64,000 bases of DNA, taken from Mermis nigrescens. Lineage: Eukaryota > Nematoda > Enoplea > Mermithida > Mermithidae. Made by a program: the position numbers and the translations under genes. The stretch spans positions 1,998,411-2,062,410 of the forward strand of contig JAVLUZ010000511.1 in NCBI GenBank assembly GCA_036768485.1. Reading direction: 5' to 3'. Positions 8,998 through 19,200 of the stretch are shown piece after piece; position 1 is the stretch's first letter, and every line of letters begins with the position of its first letter. The notes beneath the pieces are model-generated. The model was given only the letters and a program-made list of their open reading frames with translations, ran no database searches and was not told where the DNA came from.

Positions 8998-10253
8998 AAC
9001 TGAATTGGACCTTTTCACGGTCCCTCCTACCCAGGTTGTTATAAAGCAAGGCTTTTGGCATGAAATCCAGCCTACCCATCCGATTACCAATGAGGGGCCT
9101 TATGAATTCAGAATACCCCCAGACCCCCATTATCTACAGCTGAATAGAAATTATATTTATATGTTACTACGAATAAAAAAACCAACTGTTGCTGCTGGAG
9201 CAGCAGTACCCGACTATGCACCTATAAACCTTATTGGTAAAACTTTCTTCAAGCAGGTAAAATGCTTTTTAGGAGGCAAATTAGTTTTTGACAGCTCTGA
9301 TAAATATGCATACAGAGCATACTTTGAAACTGAACTGAATTATGGGTATGATGCTAAGCATTCACACTTGCAAGCAGCGTTATATTTTCATGACGGTGGC
9401 ACTAATGTTGACACAAAAGATAGTGAATCATTCAAAAAGCGAGCTGCTATGTTTAAAGATGAAAATGTTGTAGAAGTTGCGGCTCCACTACATATTGACA
9501 TGTTCTTGCAAGACAGGTATCTGATTAATTTCACCGATTTTCGCTTAGAATTACATAGAAATAGCGATGCGTTTTTATTGCAGTGCTTTAAGGATGTTGT
9601 GCTTAGACTTGAAAGTCTCGCAAATGAAATTTTTCATTCGAAAAGTTGATGTATTAGACACTGTAAATTTAGCACTCGAGCAAACAATGCTTTCATACAC
9701 GGCAAAATATCCTATTAGACGCGTAGCTATGACTAATTTACACATCTCAAATCCTGCTAGAGAAACGCCCAATTATACATTGTTTACTGGTCAGCTGCCT
9801 AGGCGTATACTATTTGCTTGTGTTGAAGGCAGTGCTTATCGAGGCAATCTAGCGAAATCACCATTTAATTTCAAACCGTTCAGCATACACGATGTAAAAG
9901 TAACAAGCGGTGGCATAACGTATCCTGCTTACCCACTCAGCATTTCATTTAAACACGACAGGTACTTGCAAGCCTATACTCAAATGTTTGATGCATTAGA
10001 TATTGGGCATGAAGGTAATTTCATTAGCAGAGAAGATTTTAAAACAAGTCACTGCTTCTTTGTGTTCGATTTGACACCTGATGCAGATGATGGAGGGCAT
10101 TGGGATCTTGTGCGCGAAGGAACAACAAGCATATCTGTAAGATTTGCCGATAATTTGCCTGATTCTGGTGTAGAAATTATTATATATGCTGAATTTGATA
10201 ATTTAATAATGATTGATAAAGACCGAAACACGTTTCATGACTATGACGCATAA
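8960..10253 (+). pseudogene. Polinton major capsid protein (double jelly-roll), one frameshift
   Basis: This is the major capsid protein family often annotated in animal genomes as F54H12.2-like. The start at 8960 gives MALIDVKSIP and then TELDLFTVPPTQ, the conserved opening; YLQLNRNYIYMLLRI and a KTFFKQVKCFLGGKLVFDSS segment follow. The frame changes between about 9570 and 9625: the first frame ends at 9649 and the second carries KFFIRKVDV, TAKYPIRRV, SPFNFKPFS and CFFVFDLTPD to the stop at 10253. About 430 codons in all is normal for arthropod copies. The stop is two bases before the protease ATG. The family is certain; this copy is broken unless the shift is a sequencing error. Confidence 0.9.
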
Positions 10254-10255
10254 AC

Positions 10256-10681
10256 ATGAACACTATTGAAATATTCAAAATTCTTAAACATAATATTAAA
10301 AATGACACATTTTTAGGAGTTTTTCCTTTAGATCGTCTGCCACCTATAAGAGCATACCCCGCAGCGCTAGTGGTAAACTTTGACACAAGCAGCAAACCTG
10401 GCTCTCACTGGGTAGCCATATATTTCCAGAGCAAGAAGAATTGTGACTATTTTGACAGCTATGGGCGAAAACCACTCAAACAGTTAAGGAATTACATTTC
10501 AAATAATACACTTGCATATACATACAATAATGCACAAGTACAAGGACTTTTCTCAATAAGCTGTGGCCATATGTGTGTCTATTTCATTGTTTGTAGGAGT
10601 AGAGGTATTCCATTCGAAAACATTGTTCTATCTATGTTCAGTGATAAAATTTATAAATACTTTGATGACTTAGAATTATAA
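10256..10681 (+). CDS. Polinton adenain-like cysteine protease
   Basis: The intact 141-codon frame is predicted to mature capsid proteins. The triad is visible: His51 in GSHWVAIYF, an acidic residue in DYFDSYG (Asp64 or Asp67) and Cys103 in SISCGHMC, with Gln96 seven residues before the Cys as in adenovirus protease. It is shorter than adenain (about 200) but normal for Polintons. It starts two bases after the capsid stop and ends two bases before the next ATG. It has no TATAAATA box of its own, so it is probably expressed with its neighbour. Confidence 0.9.
   Translation: MNTIEIFKILKHNIKNDTFLGVFPLDRLPPIRAYPAALVVNFDTSSKPGSHWVAIYFQSKKNCDYFDSYGRKPLKQLRNYISNNTLAYTYNNAQVQGLFSISCGHMCVYFIVCRSRGIPFENIVLSMFSDKIYKYFDDLEL
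10651..10661 (+). promoter_or_regulatory. TATAAATACT box before the minor capsid gene
   Basis: TTATAAATACT lies inside the end of the protease frame, 33 nt before the ATG at 10684. Confidence 0.55.
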
Positions 10682-10683
10682 AC

Positions 10684-11463
10684 ATGGATTCTAAACAGTT
10701 TTACATAACACTTCCAAGCAATTCACAGGAAACCAATACTGCGGCCATATTTGTAACTAGCCTACCTAGGCAAATCGTATTAACCGGCGACTGGGAGGTT
10801 GGTTTGGTTGAAATAATTTATGCAAATACATGGCACAATGTTGCCGAGGATCAGAATATGATACAGTTTTATGACATCAAAAACAATGTGCGACAAAAAT
10901 TGCTTATTCCTCGAGCAAGGTATTTAAATATAGATGACTTGATTAAGACAATCACTAATGGGATAAAAACGATTAGCGTTAAAGAAAAATTTGAATACTT
11001 GCAATACTTTGGCATAAGGTATGATGATAATAAGAAATTCTGTCACCTAAAAATTAATACAGAATACATTCGAAGTGTAAAGTTAACAAAGCATTTACTA
11101 TATATGCTTGGATTTCTGGAAAGCCAGCTTAGCAATATAAATTATTCTGTGGCGCAAGATTTGACCATAGTAGCACACCATTCTCCCGATATACTAGGTG
11201 GAATGCACAATTTTTACGTTTATTGTGATATAGTCGAGCCTCAAATTGTTGGAAATATTTTTGCGCCACTCTTGCAAGTCGTAAATATCGAAGGAAAGTA
11301 TATGGATATCATTAATCATTCATATATTAGTCCACATTACATACCTGTACTCAAAAAAGCATTCAACACTGTTGAAATAAATATTAAAAGCGACCAAGAT
11401 CAACCTGTACCCTTTGAATTTGGCAAAACTATCGTAAAATTGCATTTTAGACGGCAAAATTAA
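10684..11463 (+). CDS. Polinton minor capsid (penton) protein
   Basis: The intact 259-codon frame belongs to the single jelly-roll vertex protein family of Polintons. The N-terminus FYITLPSNS and the segment IVLTGDWEVGLVEIIYANTW (residues 31-50) are the family's most conserved parts. The later VQPQI-like middle and the basic C-terminus (KLHFRRQN) also fit. It is the last gene of the rightward series. The stop at 11461-11463 is followed within three bases by the inner end of the right TIR, so the polB fragment abuts it. That junction presumably marks the rearrangement that removed the rest of polB. Confidence 0.88.
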   Translation: MDSKQFYITLPSNSQETNTAAIFVTSLPRQIVLTGDWEVGLVEIIYANTWHNVAEDQNMIQFYDIKNNVRQKLLIPRARYLNIDDLIKTITNGIKTISVKEKFEYLQYFGIRYDDNKKFCHLKINTEYIRSVKLTKHLLYMLGFLESQLSNINYSVAQDLTIVAHHSPDILGGMHNFYVYCDIVEPQIVGNIFAPLLQVVNIEGKYMDIINHSYISPHYIPVLKKAFNTVEINIKSDQDQPVPFEFGKTIVKLHFRRQN

Positions 11464-11465
11464 AA

Positions 11466-11562
11466 ACAAGAGCCCTAAATGGGAGTCTATTAGGAAAGGC
11501 GATAAAGGGCGACATTGTTTACAAAAGCAGCTAGCTTTAGACTTAATGCACAAAGCTGATCT
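11466..11562 (-). repeat. Polinton right terminal inverted repeat, inner fragment
   Basis: Inverted copy of 4070-4166, encoding the polB segment from about SPKWESIRKG to HKADL on the + strand. It is cut by the gypsy insertion and resumes at 25905. Confidence 0.92.
11559..11562. repeat. Gypsy target-site duplication, left copy
   Basis: ATCT precedes the LTR and recurs at 25901-25904. The left Polinton TIR has the unbroken site GATCTTAAC (reverse strand near 4070), confirming the junctions. Four base pairs is usual for Ty3/gypsy. Confidence 0.93.
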
Positions 11563-12615
11563 TGTAACTGCGAGAGTTACACGTTTAGGCGAACATGCTT
11601 TAGCAGTTCGCAATAGCCATTACATAGCCAATACTAGTAGCTGTCTATGACGGTGCACTGTGGGCTATGCCTTCGGTCTTCCCATTATTTTCCCAAATTT
11701 TCAATAATAAAAAACATTTAGATACTTGTCCGGTATCGTAGAGTTAAGTGTATGATAATAGTAATTGTTTAATGCATACCGCTCGTGTAATCGATAACAT
11801 TCGATCTGAGATAAAAGTTTATCAGTATTACGTTAATTTGATTGTTATTTTTATTGTACTGTAATGGTCCTTGAGGCCAGTGTAGAAGAGGTCGAGTTGG
11901 TTTTTTGGCTTGTTTGGTTTTCTCGTTGGTCGGTGATTTTCGACTGTACATAGTCATTTTTCTTTTACGTATTTGTTTTCCCGGCTACAGGCCGTGTGTT
12001 ATTCGTTGAATAAAAATATAGAAAACCAACCCAGTGGTTTCGGATATACCGAGGGTTAGGCCGGCCTCCATCCTTTCGTCGAGGACTTCCACCCTTCCAG
12101 TGGACTGATAGGTAAATTCCGTATGATAGTTTTCTTCATTCGAAAATCATAATTTATTTCTCAAGCCCAAAAATTGATCAAAAATATTATTTAATCTTTT
12201 GGGATGATTGATCAGCGTAGAGCTCGTTGTTGTTGTTTTCATTGTTCAGCGTGCTACACAAATTAGGAACCAAAAACATTTCTGATCAGGTACTGATTGA
12301 AAACAAGGTAAATAACAACTTGAGCTTGAGATAGGTCAACTGACCTCCGCGGCAAATTCCGAGACTAGGTAGGTAGCCTTAGGTCTTAGGGCGTAGCTGC
12401 TGAGATCACCCGACGAAAAGCAGCCAGCAATATTAGGGCTGAGGGGATCAAAGCCGTAAGGTCTGTAAGGGTCCAAAGATCGAAAGCCTTAGAGCCGCGC
12501 GATCGGGGCCAGCACTAAGCGCAGGCTTAAGTACCTACGTACCTAGGTAAATCTCGAAGGCAAATGTTAGCCTCGCCCGTATCGCTATTGTAGATACAGG
12601 GCAGCTACATTTACA
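11563..12615 (+). repeat. Gypsy 5' LTR
   Basis: It runs from TGTAACTGCGAGAGTTACA, a 7-bp-arm palindrome, to ...CTACATTTACA. It contains an AATAAA polyadenylation signal at 12009-12014. It differs from the 3' LTR at two places noticed: GTAGAAGAGG against GTAGAGGAGG, and GCGCAGGCTT against GCGCAGACTT. Confidence 0.96.
12009..12014 (+). promoter_or_regulatory. Polyadenylation signal in gypsy 5' LTR
   Basis: AATAAA occurs mid-LTR, in TTGAATAAAAATATAG. The equivalent in the 3' LTR is at about 25294-25299. It would place the R/U5 boundary shortly downstream. Confidence 0.5.
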
Positions 12616-12635
12616 TTGGATGTTCCCTCCTTTAG
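12616..12635 (+). other. Candidate primer binding site
   Basis: TTGGATGTTCCCTCCTTTAG follows the LTR. The second gypsy relative has CTGGAGTTTCCCCCTTAAGG at the matching place (62682), so the site is conserved. TGG fits a tRNA 3' CCA, but I could not assign the primer tRNA. Confidence 0.45.
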
Positions 12636-13200
12636 GCTGCTAGCTACAGCCGAGCTGATCAATCATCGTAAAATTATTTTTCGATCCAAAAATTTATCAT
12701 TTTGGCCATCTAAGAATGTGTAACATTTCGTTCACCTTTGTTGTTGTATCGACCGCGATCGTGGCAGTGCGCAATTTAAGTAAGCGTCCGTGGTAAAGAT
12801 TTTGTGTATCGTGGTAAAGTCATCGTTATTTTTCTATTTCCGTCGAAATTTTCATCGACGAAGGCAGCTCTCACGCTCGCATTTTTCTATAAACGTCGAC
12901 CCACAGGCGACGACTCATCATTTTTCTCTCTTGACGACGAAATTCCGTCATTTAGGTGTTTACCTACCTGTTTTCTTAACCACGTACACGTTTTTGCGCG
13001 TTAGGCTTAGTCCTACCTGTTTTCGATCATTTCACGTCTGGTATATCTTACTTCACGTAAGGAAGTACTATTTACGTGAAAAAACCTGTTTTTCGGATCG
13101 ACAAAGCCCAAATTCGAAACATTTATTTTGGAAAAAATTTCGACGTACTGAAATTTATTTTACCCACGGTCACATTTTTCGACATTTTTGATATCTAGAA
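12636..13200 (+). other. Untranslated leader of the gypsy element
   Basis: This 565-bp stretch before the Gag start has short frames only. It carries a conserved block (ATCGACCGCGATCGTGGCAG near 12749) shared with the relative at 62828, which may be a packaging or structural signal. Possible 5' splice donors include GTGGTAAAG near 12790 and CACGTAAGG near 13055. Confidence 0.5.
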
Positions 13201-16200
13201 ATGGCAGGAAAAAAGGTTTTGCGGACACCGCCCGCTAAATTGAAAAAACCTTCTACGCCACCTGTTTCAGCTCGCCAATTACCTACTGCGCCTGTTGACT
13301 CTAATAGCGCGTGTAATTCTGCGAGTAATGACACAATTACGAGAGACGTAACGACTAAGGCGAATAATGATAAATTACCCGCGTCACTACATGTCGCGAG
13401 TAATACACAGTCCGAAGACGAATTATCATTGAGTACCATGCGATCTCGCATTAATCAATTTTCGCTAACTAGATCGGATCCTAATATTGACAATTCATCA
13501 AGTCACACAATGATCGATAATACGACTACCATTAACACGGCAAATAATCCTGAAACCAGTTCGGAACGCGAAAATCACGATTCTGACGTAGAGAGTACTC
13601 ATAGTCGCTGCAGGAATGCCGACCAAGAGCGTGTTAATGCTAATGCGACTAATGATCTCCTTTTGAAAGCTCTACAAGCTATTCATTTACAATTTTCGGA
13701 TCTTTCTACGCGCTTTGAACAAGATAAAAAGGCAAATGCAGATGAAATGCGTAAACTGCGTTTGGAGCTAAGCACTATGCTTAAACCCCAACCAGTTCTG
13801 AATCGCATAGAAACTAATGTAGCTGAGCGCGTTAACCACTCAATCGATAGCGCAAATTCTTCTGAATTCAATGCGCAAAGTGCAAATCGTGCGCAAAGTA
13901 CGCATAGGGCATCTTCACTGTTGTCTACTAGCAACAGAGCATCGAATTCACGCTCACCTTCAGAAACTATTCCTGAAAATACCTCTCAAAGTTGTACAAA
14001 TCGCGCGCCGGAAATCTGTAATTTGTCACAGAATCCTGTAAACACGGGTTTGCAAACAGTGCAAAACTCGGGTTTTTCGGAGAATATACCTACGATTTTG
14101 CAGCCGTCGGTATCGATTTCGCAGACGTCGCGATCTCGGCCGTCGCTGCCATTAAATCGTAATGCGCCTTCCTTCGTACCTAATCCTTCTATTGCGACTT
14201 CGCAGCAGCAACTTAATCCACCACCGCTGCAGTATTTTCCACCTCAAGGAGAAATCTTACCCAATAATTATGTACCTAACCCTATAAACGTGGAAATACC
14301 ACCTAATAATCCTATCTTGCATTCTTCTAATATCGAAATGCAACCGGTTGAGATAAATCTATCTGGCATTAACACCGAATCTGCACCTCCACCTGAATCG
14401 TCTAGTAGCAAAAAGCATGTTAAATTCTCTGACGACAGCTCATCTAACAGCTATGATCGCCCACGCAGCCGTCGCTCGCGTCGCAAATCTCGATCGCGCA
14501 GACGACGTCATCGGCATAGTTCAGGTTCTTCATCTGAAAGCTCTCGTGGTGATTCGCGTCTCGCTGATTCCTTGAATCGCGGACCATTTTTGCAGCAAAT
14601 GCAATTTGCAATTGCTAATAAGAAATTTTTTGATGGCGATAAATCGGATATGAAAGCATATTTTGCGGAATTTGAATCGCTTGCCAATACCTATGATATT
14701 GACAAAGCTGATCGTTTAAAATTCGCTACTGGATTTCTTGATCCTTATGCTTTGCGTTTATACCGTTCGTTACCTGCTGACATACAACAATCGTATTCAA
14801 AAACGAAACAAGCGCTAATAACCGAATTTTGTCCTATGGACACCGGTGCGCTCTTTAATCGTTTTTTGTCACACAAACAGCAGCCTAACGAATCGGTTAA
14901 AGCTTATTATCTCTCGCTTCGCGAAGAGTTAATTAAATCGGATCCCTATCTTGAAGTTGACTCGCCACATTTCAATAATCTAATGCGACATCAACTAAAA
15001 CAAGGTTTATTACCACACATTTCGAAAGAGGCATATCACAAAAAACCTAGAGCATCATTAGCTGAATTTTTGGACAATGCGCTTAGCGCTGAATTTGCTA
15101 ATAAAGAATTTGAGGATAAAAAGGCAGTAACGCCTTACGTATCGGTAACAGCTGCTCCAGTAGGCAGCGTAGTACCTAAAGATACTCCTCGCGCATCTAA
15201 TCAAAATGATCCAAATCGTTCACGTCATAAAACGTTTCATCGCTCATCGCGTGCTGAGAAACCAGAAAGTTCTTCTCGTAAATATTGCACCTTTTGCAAA
15301 CGCATAGGTCACATTTATGAGGAATGTTTCACACGTCAAAGGCAAGAAACGTCTAATAATGCTAATTTTAATAATCAAGCTGATCGGAATACTAATTCTA
15401 TGGCTCGCAATCGCAGCCAATCGCGTTCTTTTTCGCGACGAAATCATTCGCCATCGCGTTCGAATTCGCAGAATAGGCATCGTTCTCAATCACGTTATCG
15501 TAATTCTAGTCAACATCGCTCATTTAACTATGCGAATAATGATAATCGCTTTGAATCAAAGCAATCACGATCGAATTTTCGGCAAAATCGTAATGATTAT
15601 TACCAAAATTCGCGCGCCAATTATCAAAATTCGCGTTATGATAATCGTTATAATAATCAATCGCGCCAAAATACACCTTTCGTGCAATTTCCAAACGAAC
15701 AACGTGGAACATACTATAACTCGAACTATCGCAACGATAATAATTTCAATCGCCCGTATGTCACATACACTGCAGATAACCAGCCCACCATGAATGCGCC
15801 CCCACCGCAGCCAACCCCTACATCTCCTCATGATGTAAACACGGTTACTGCGAAAGGGCCAGAATCTAGCGCGCGTCCTAATTTATTCGCGTCGCAAGAA
15901 TTTCTCGAAGAGTACGAACGTCTACAACGTCGTCTTGCAACTTACGAGAAAATAAATCTACCTCCGTCTAACATCTTAGATCCTAATATTCCTATTGTAA
16001 GTCACGCTGGAACAAATTTACCCACTATTCTCGTTAAAGTTCATGGCGTTGAGGTACCTGCTCTCATAGATACAGGTTCACAGGTCACCATGATGACCAC
16101 ATCTGCATTCTTGCGTCTTGGTTTTAATTTACCACCTAAACAAGTTTCGCAAGTTGTGCATGGTGTAGGCGAAATTACTGCAGTCGTCCGCTATAAAGTA

Positions 16201-19200
16201 AATATGACCTTAACAATCGCGGAACAATCTATTACTACCTCAGTAGCTATAATTGATCAATTGCCGGAAGACATGCTCTTAGGATATGATTTTTGTGAAT
16301 CCGCACTCATGTGGGTTAATCCTATTGAGCGTTGTGCTTTTATAAACGGCATAAAGGTTAACTTACTCTCATCTCATGAAAAATTGCAATTTCGCGCGAA
16401 ACCCAACACAACTACCTCTGGTGTTGTGTGTGTGCATGTTTCGTTACCCGAGCCTGTTATCATACAACCTAGGCATGAATTAATTACACCTGGCTACATA
16501 AGTCATGGTTCTTGCAATTTTGATTTCGCATTATTCGAACCAAATCCCGATTTTATGGAAAAAACATCACTTTTTGTTGCTCCGTCTATAGTCGATGCTT
16601 CACAACCTTTAATACCTGTTCGCGTCTGTAACATCTCTAAGGCGCCAATTCGCATTGACTCTGGTGACATAATTGGTTCTTTAACCTCTGATGCAGAAGT
16701 TGTGTCACATGTTTCATCCTTGGATGATAGGACACCAGAACTTTTCGCATCAATAAATAAGGCTTTAAACGGCTCCGCCGTTGATTCTAGACAGCAGCAA
16801 CAAATTCGTGAACTTTGTCTAAAATACGACTCAATTTTTGCATTAAAAAACGAACCTCTCGGTCGTACCCCCTTGATGAAACATCATATTGATACAGGGG
16901 ATAATCCACCCGTTGTGGGAAAAACTTATCGTGTCGAACATTCTAGAAGGGAATCTATGCAGAAAATTATAAATGAAATGCTTGCGGATAAAATTATTCG
17001 ACCTACAACTAGCCCATGGGCAAGTCCATTATTTCTCATTGGAAAAAAGGACGGTTCCCTAAGGCCAGTCGTCGATTATCGACGGTTAAATGACATCACT
17101 AAAACGCAAGTTTATCCTCTTCCGCAACTAGATGATTATTTTGATACTTTAGGCAGTGCTGCATATTTTAGCACACTAGATTTGAAATCTGGATACTGGC
17201 AAATTCCACTCGATAATAAATCTCGCGAAAAAACAGCATTTATATGTCCTGTTGGTCATTACGAATTTGAAGTTTTACCTTTTGGTTTAAAGAATGCGCC
17301 CGCAGATTTTCAAAGACTAATGGAGCTTGTGCTCGCAGGTCTAAATTGGAAATCTTGTCTCGTTTACATCGATGACATAATTATTTTTTCACGAACTTTC
17401 GAAGAACATTTAAAAGATCTCGAAAATGTTTTCATCGCTCTTAAAAAGGCAAACTTACGTGTAAAGCCTGATAAGTGCCATCTTGCGCATGCAGAGGTAA
17501 AATTTCTTGGCCACAGCATCAGTGCAATGGGCATCGCTCCCGATATGTCTAAAGTCGCAGATTTAATCTCGTTTCCCGTACCAAAAACCGTAAAATCCTT
17601 GCAGAAATTCCTTGGTTTAGTCCAATGGTTTAAGAAATTCGTTAAAGACCTCGCTAAAATTGCTAAACCGCTATTTCATCTTCTTCGTAAAGATGTCGAA
17701 TTTTGCTGGAAGGCTGAACACCAAACCGCTTTTGAGCTTCTGAAGAAAGCATTTACATCTCCACCTATTTTACAATTACCGAAATTCGATGATGAGCACC
17801 AATTTATCTTAACTACTGACGCAAGTAACTATGCGTTAGGTGCTATTTTGACACAAAAACACTTACCATCGAAAAATCGCTTTATTCTTAGCTACGCTAG
17901 TCGCGTACTAAATTCTGCCAAATGTAATTATGCTACTTCGGAAAAAGAAGCGTTAGCGGTAGTATGGGCCATCAAGCATTATCGACACTATCTTTACGGT
18001 AAAAAATTCATTGTCGAAACTGATCATCAAGCATTAACCTGGCTAGTAAATGTTAAAGACCCATCGAGTCGATTACGCCGTTGGGGTCTGAAATTACAGG
18101 AGTACGAATATGATATCGTTTACGTTCCTGGTGCATATAACTGCGCAGCTGATCTTCTTTCGCGTCATCCTAAATATGATCATGCAGAACGAAAATACAA
18201 AGTCGAGCGCAAAAATATCGTTAACATCGCAAATTTAGAATCCGAAGATTCTGAGTCAGATGATGAATCGGTTCCACCTGACCGATCGCGCGATAATGCG
18301 CCTAATGCATCAATTAATCATCCAAATGCGCAAAATAATATTCCTACTGCGCAAACTGATCCTACTAATTCTAAACCACCTACATTTCGTGAACGCTTAT
18401 TACTTACCGATGCCGAAAAAGCTGAAATGCTAACACCTGCGCGTTTACTCGCTGAGCAACGTGCAGATGACGAATTACATAAAATTCGCATCGCATTGAA
18501 CGATTTAACAACGAAAAAATATCGTGACGAATTTTTTCTCGTAAACGATGTACTTTTTCGTCGTTTCCAACCTAAGCGCTCACCAACAGTCGTTCATCAA
18601 ATAGTCATACCCAAATCTTTGCGTCGTTTCATATTAACGGAATTTCATGACTCTATTTTCGGAGCTCATTTTTCATCGCGCAAAATATTGCCCGCCATTC
18701 AAATGCGTTATTGGTGGCCGCGCATGGAAAATGATGTGATCGCGTGGTGTCGGAATTGTGATGTGTGCTTACAACGTAAGGTCGCATTAAATTCCACATC
18801 TGTTCCGATGCAACCAATCGAAGTATCCGCACCCTTTGAACTCATTGCGTGCGATTGTTTGCATATGCCGCGATCCCCCTCCGGAAATGACCAAATTGTA
18901 GTTTTTATGGATTATTTCACAAAATACGTGGAAGCTTTTGCTGTTTCTGATATCAAAGCAACAACTATCGCAAATTTATTATTACGAGAAATTATACCAC
19001 GTTATGGAGTCCCTAAGAAATTTTTAACAGATCAGGGGTCAAATTTTACATCTACCCTTATTTCGGAAGTCTGTAAATTATTAAACGTTCAAAAAATATT
19101 TACAACCCCATATCACCCCCAGTGTGATGGGTTGGTGGAACGTTATAATCGAACTTTGATTGATGGTTTGTCGAAGCTGAGTGCGCGTTCCCAGTATGAT

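Noticed and set aside
12616..12635. A definite primer tRNA assignment for the gypsy element
   Set aside because: The sequence after TGG does not match any tRNA 3' end that I can recall with confidence.
15317..15793. Alternative frames within Gag
   Set aside because: Shadows of the Asn/Arg/Ser-rich low-complexity part of the main frame.
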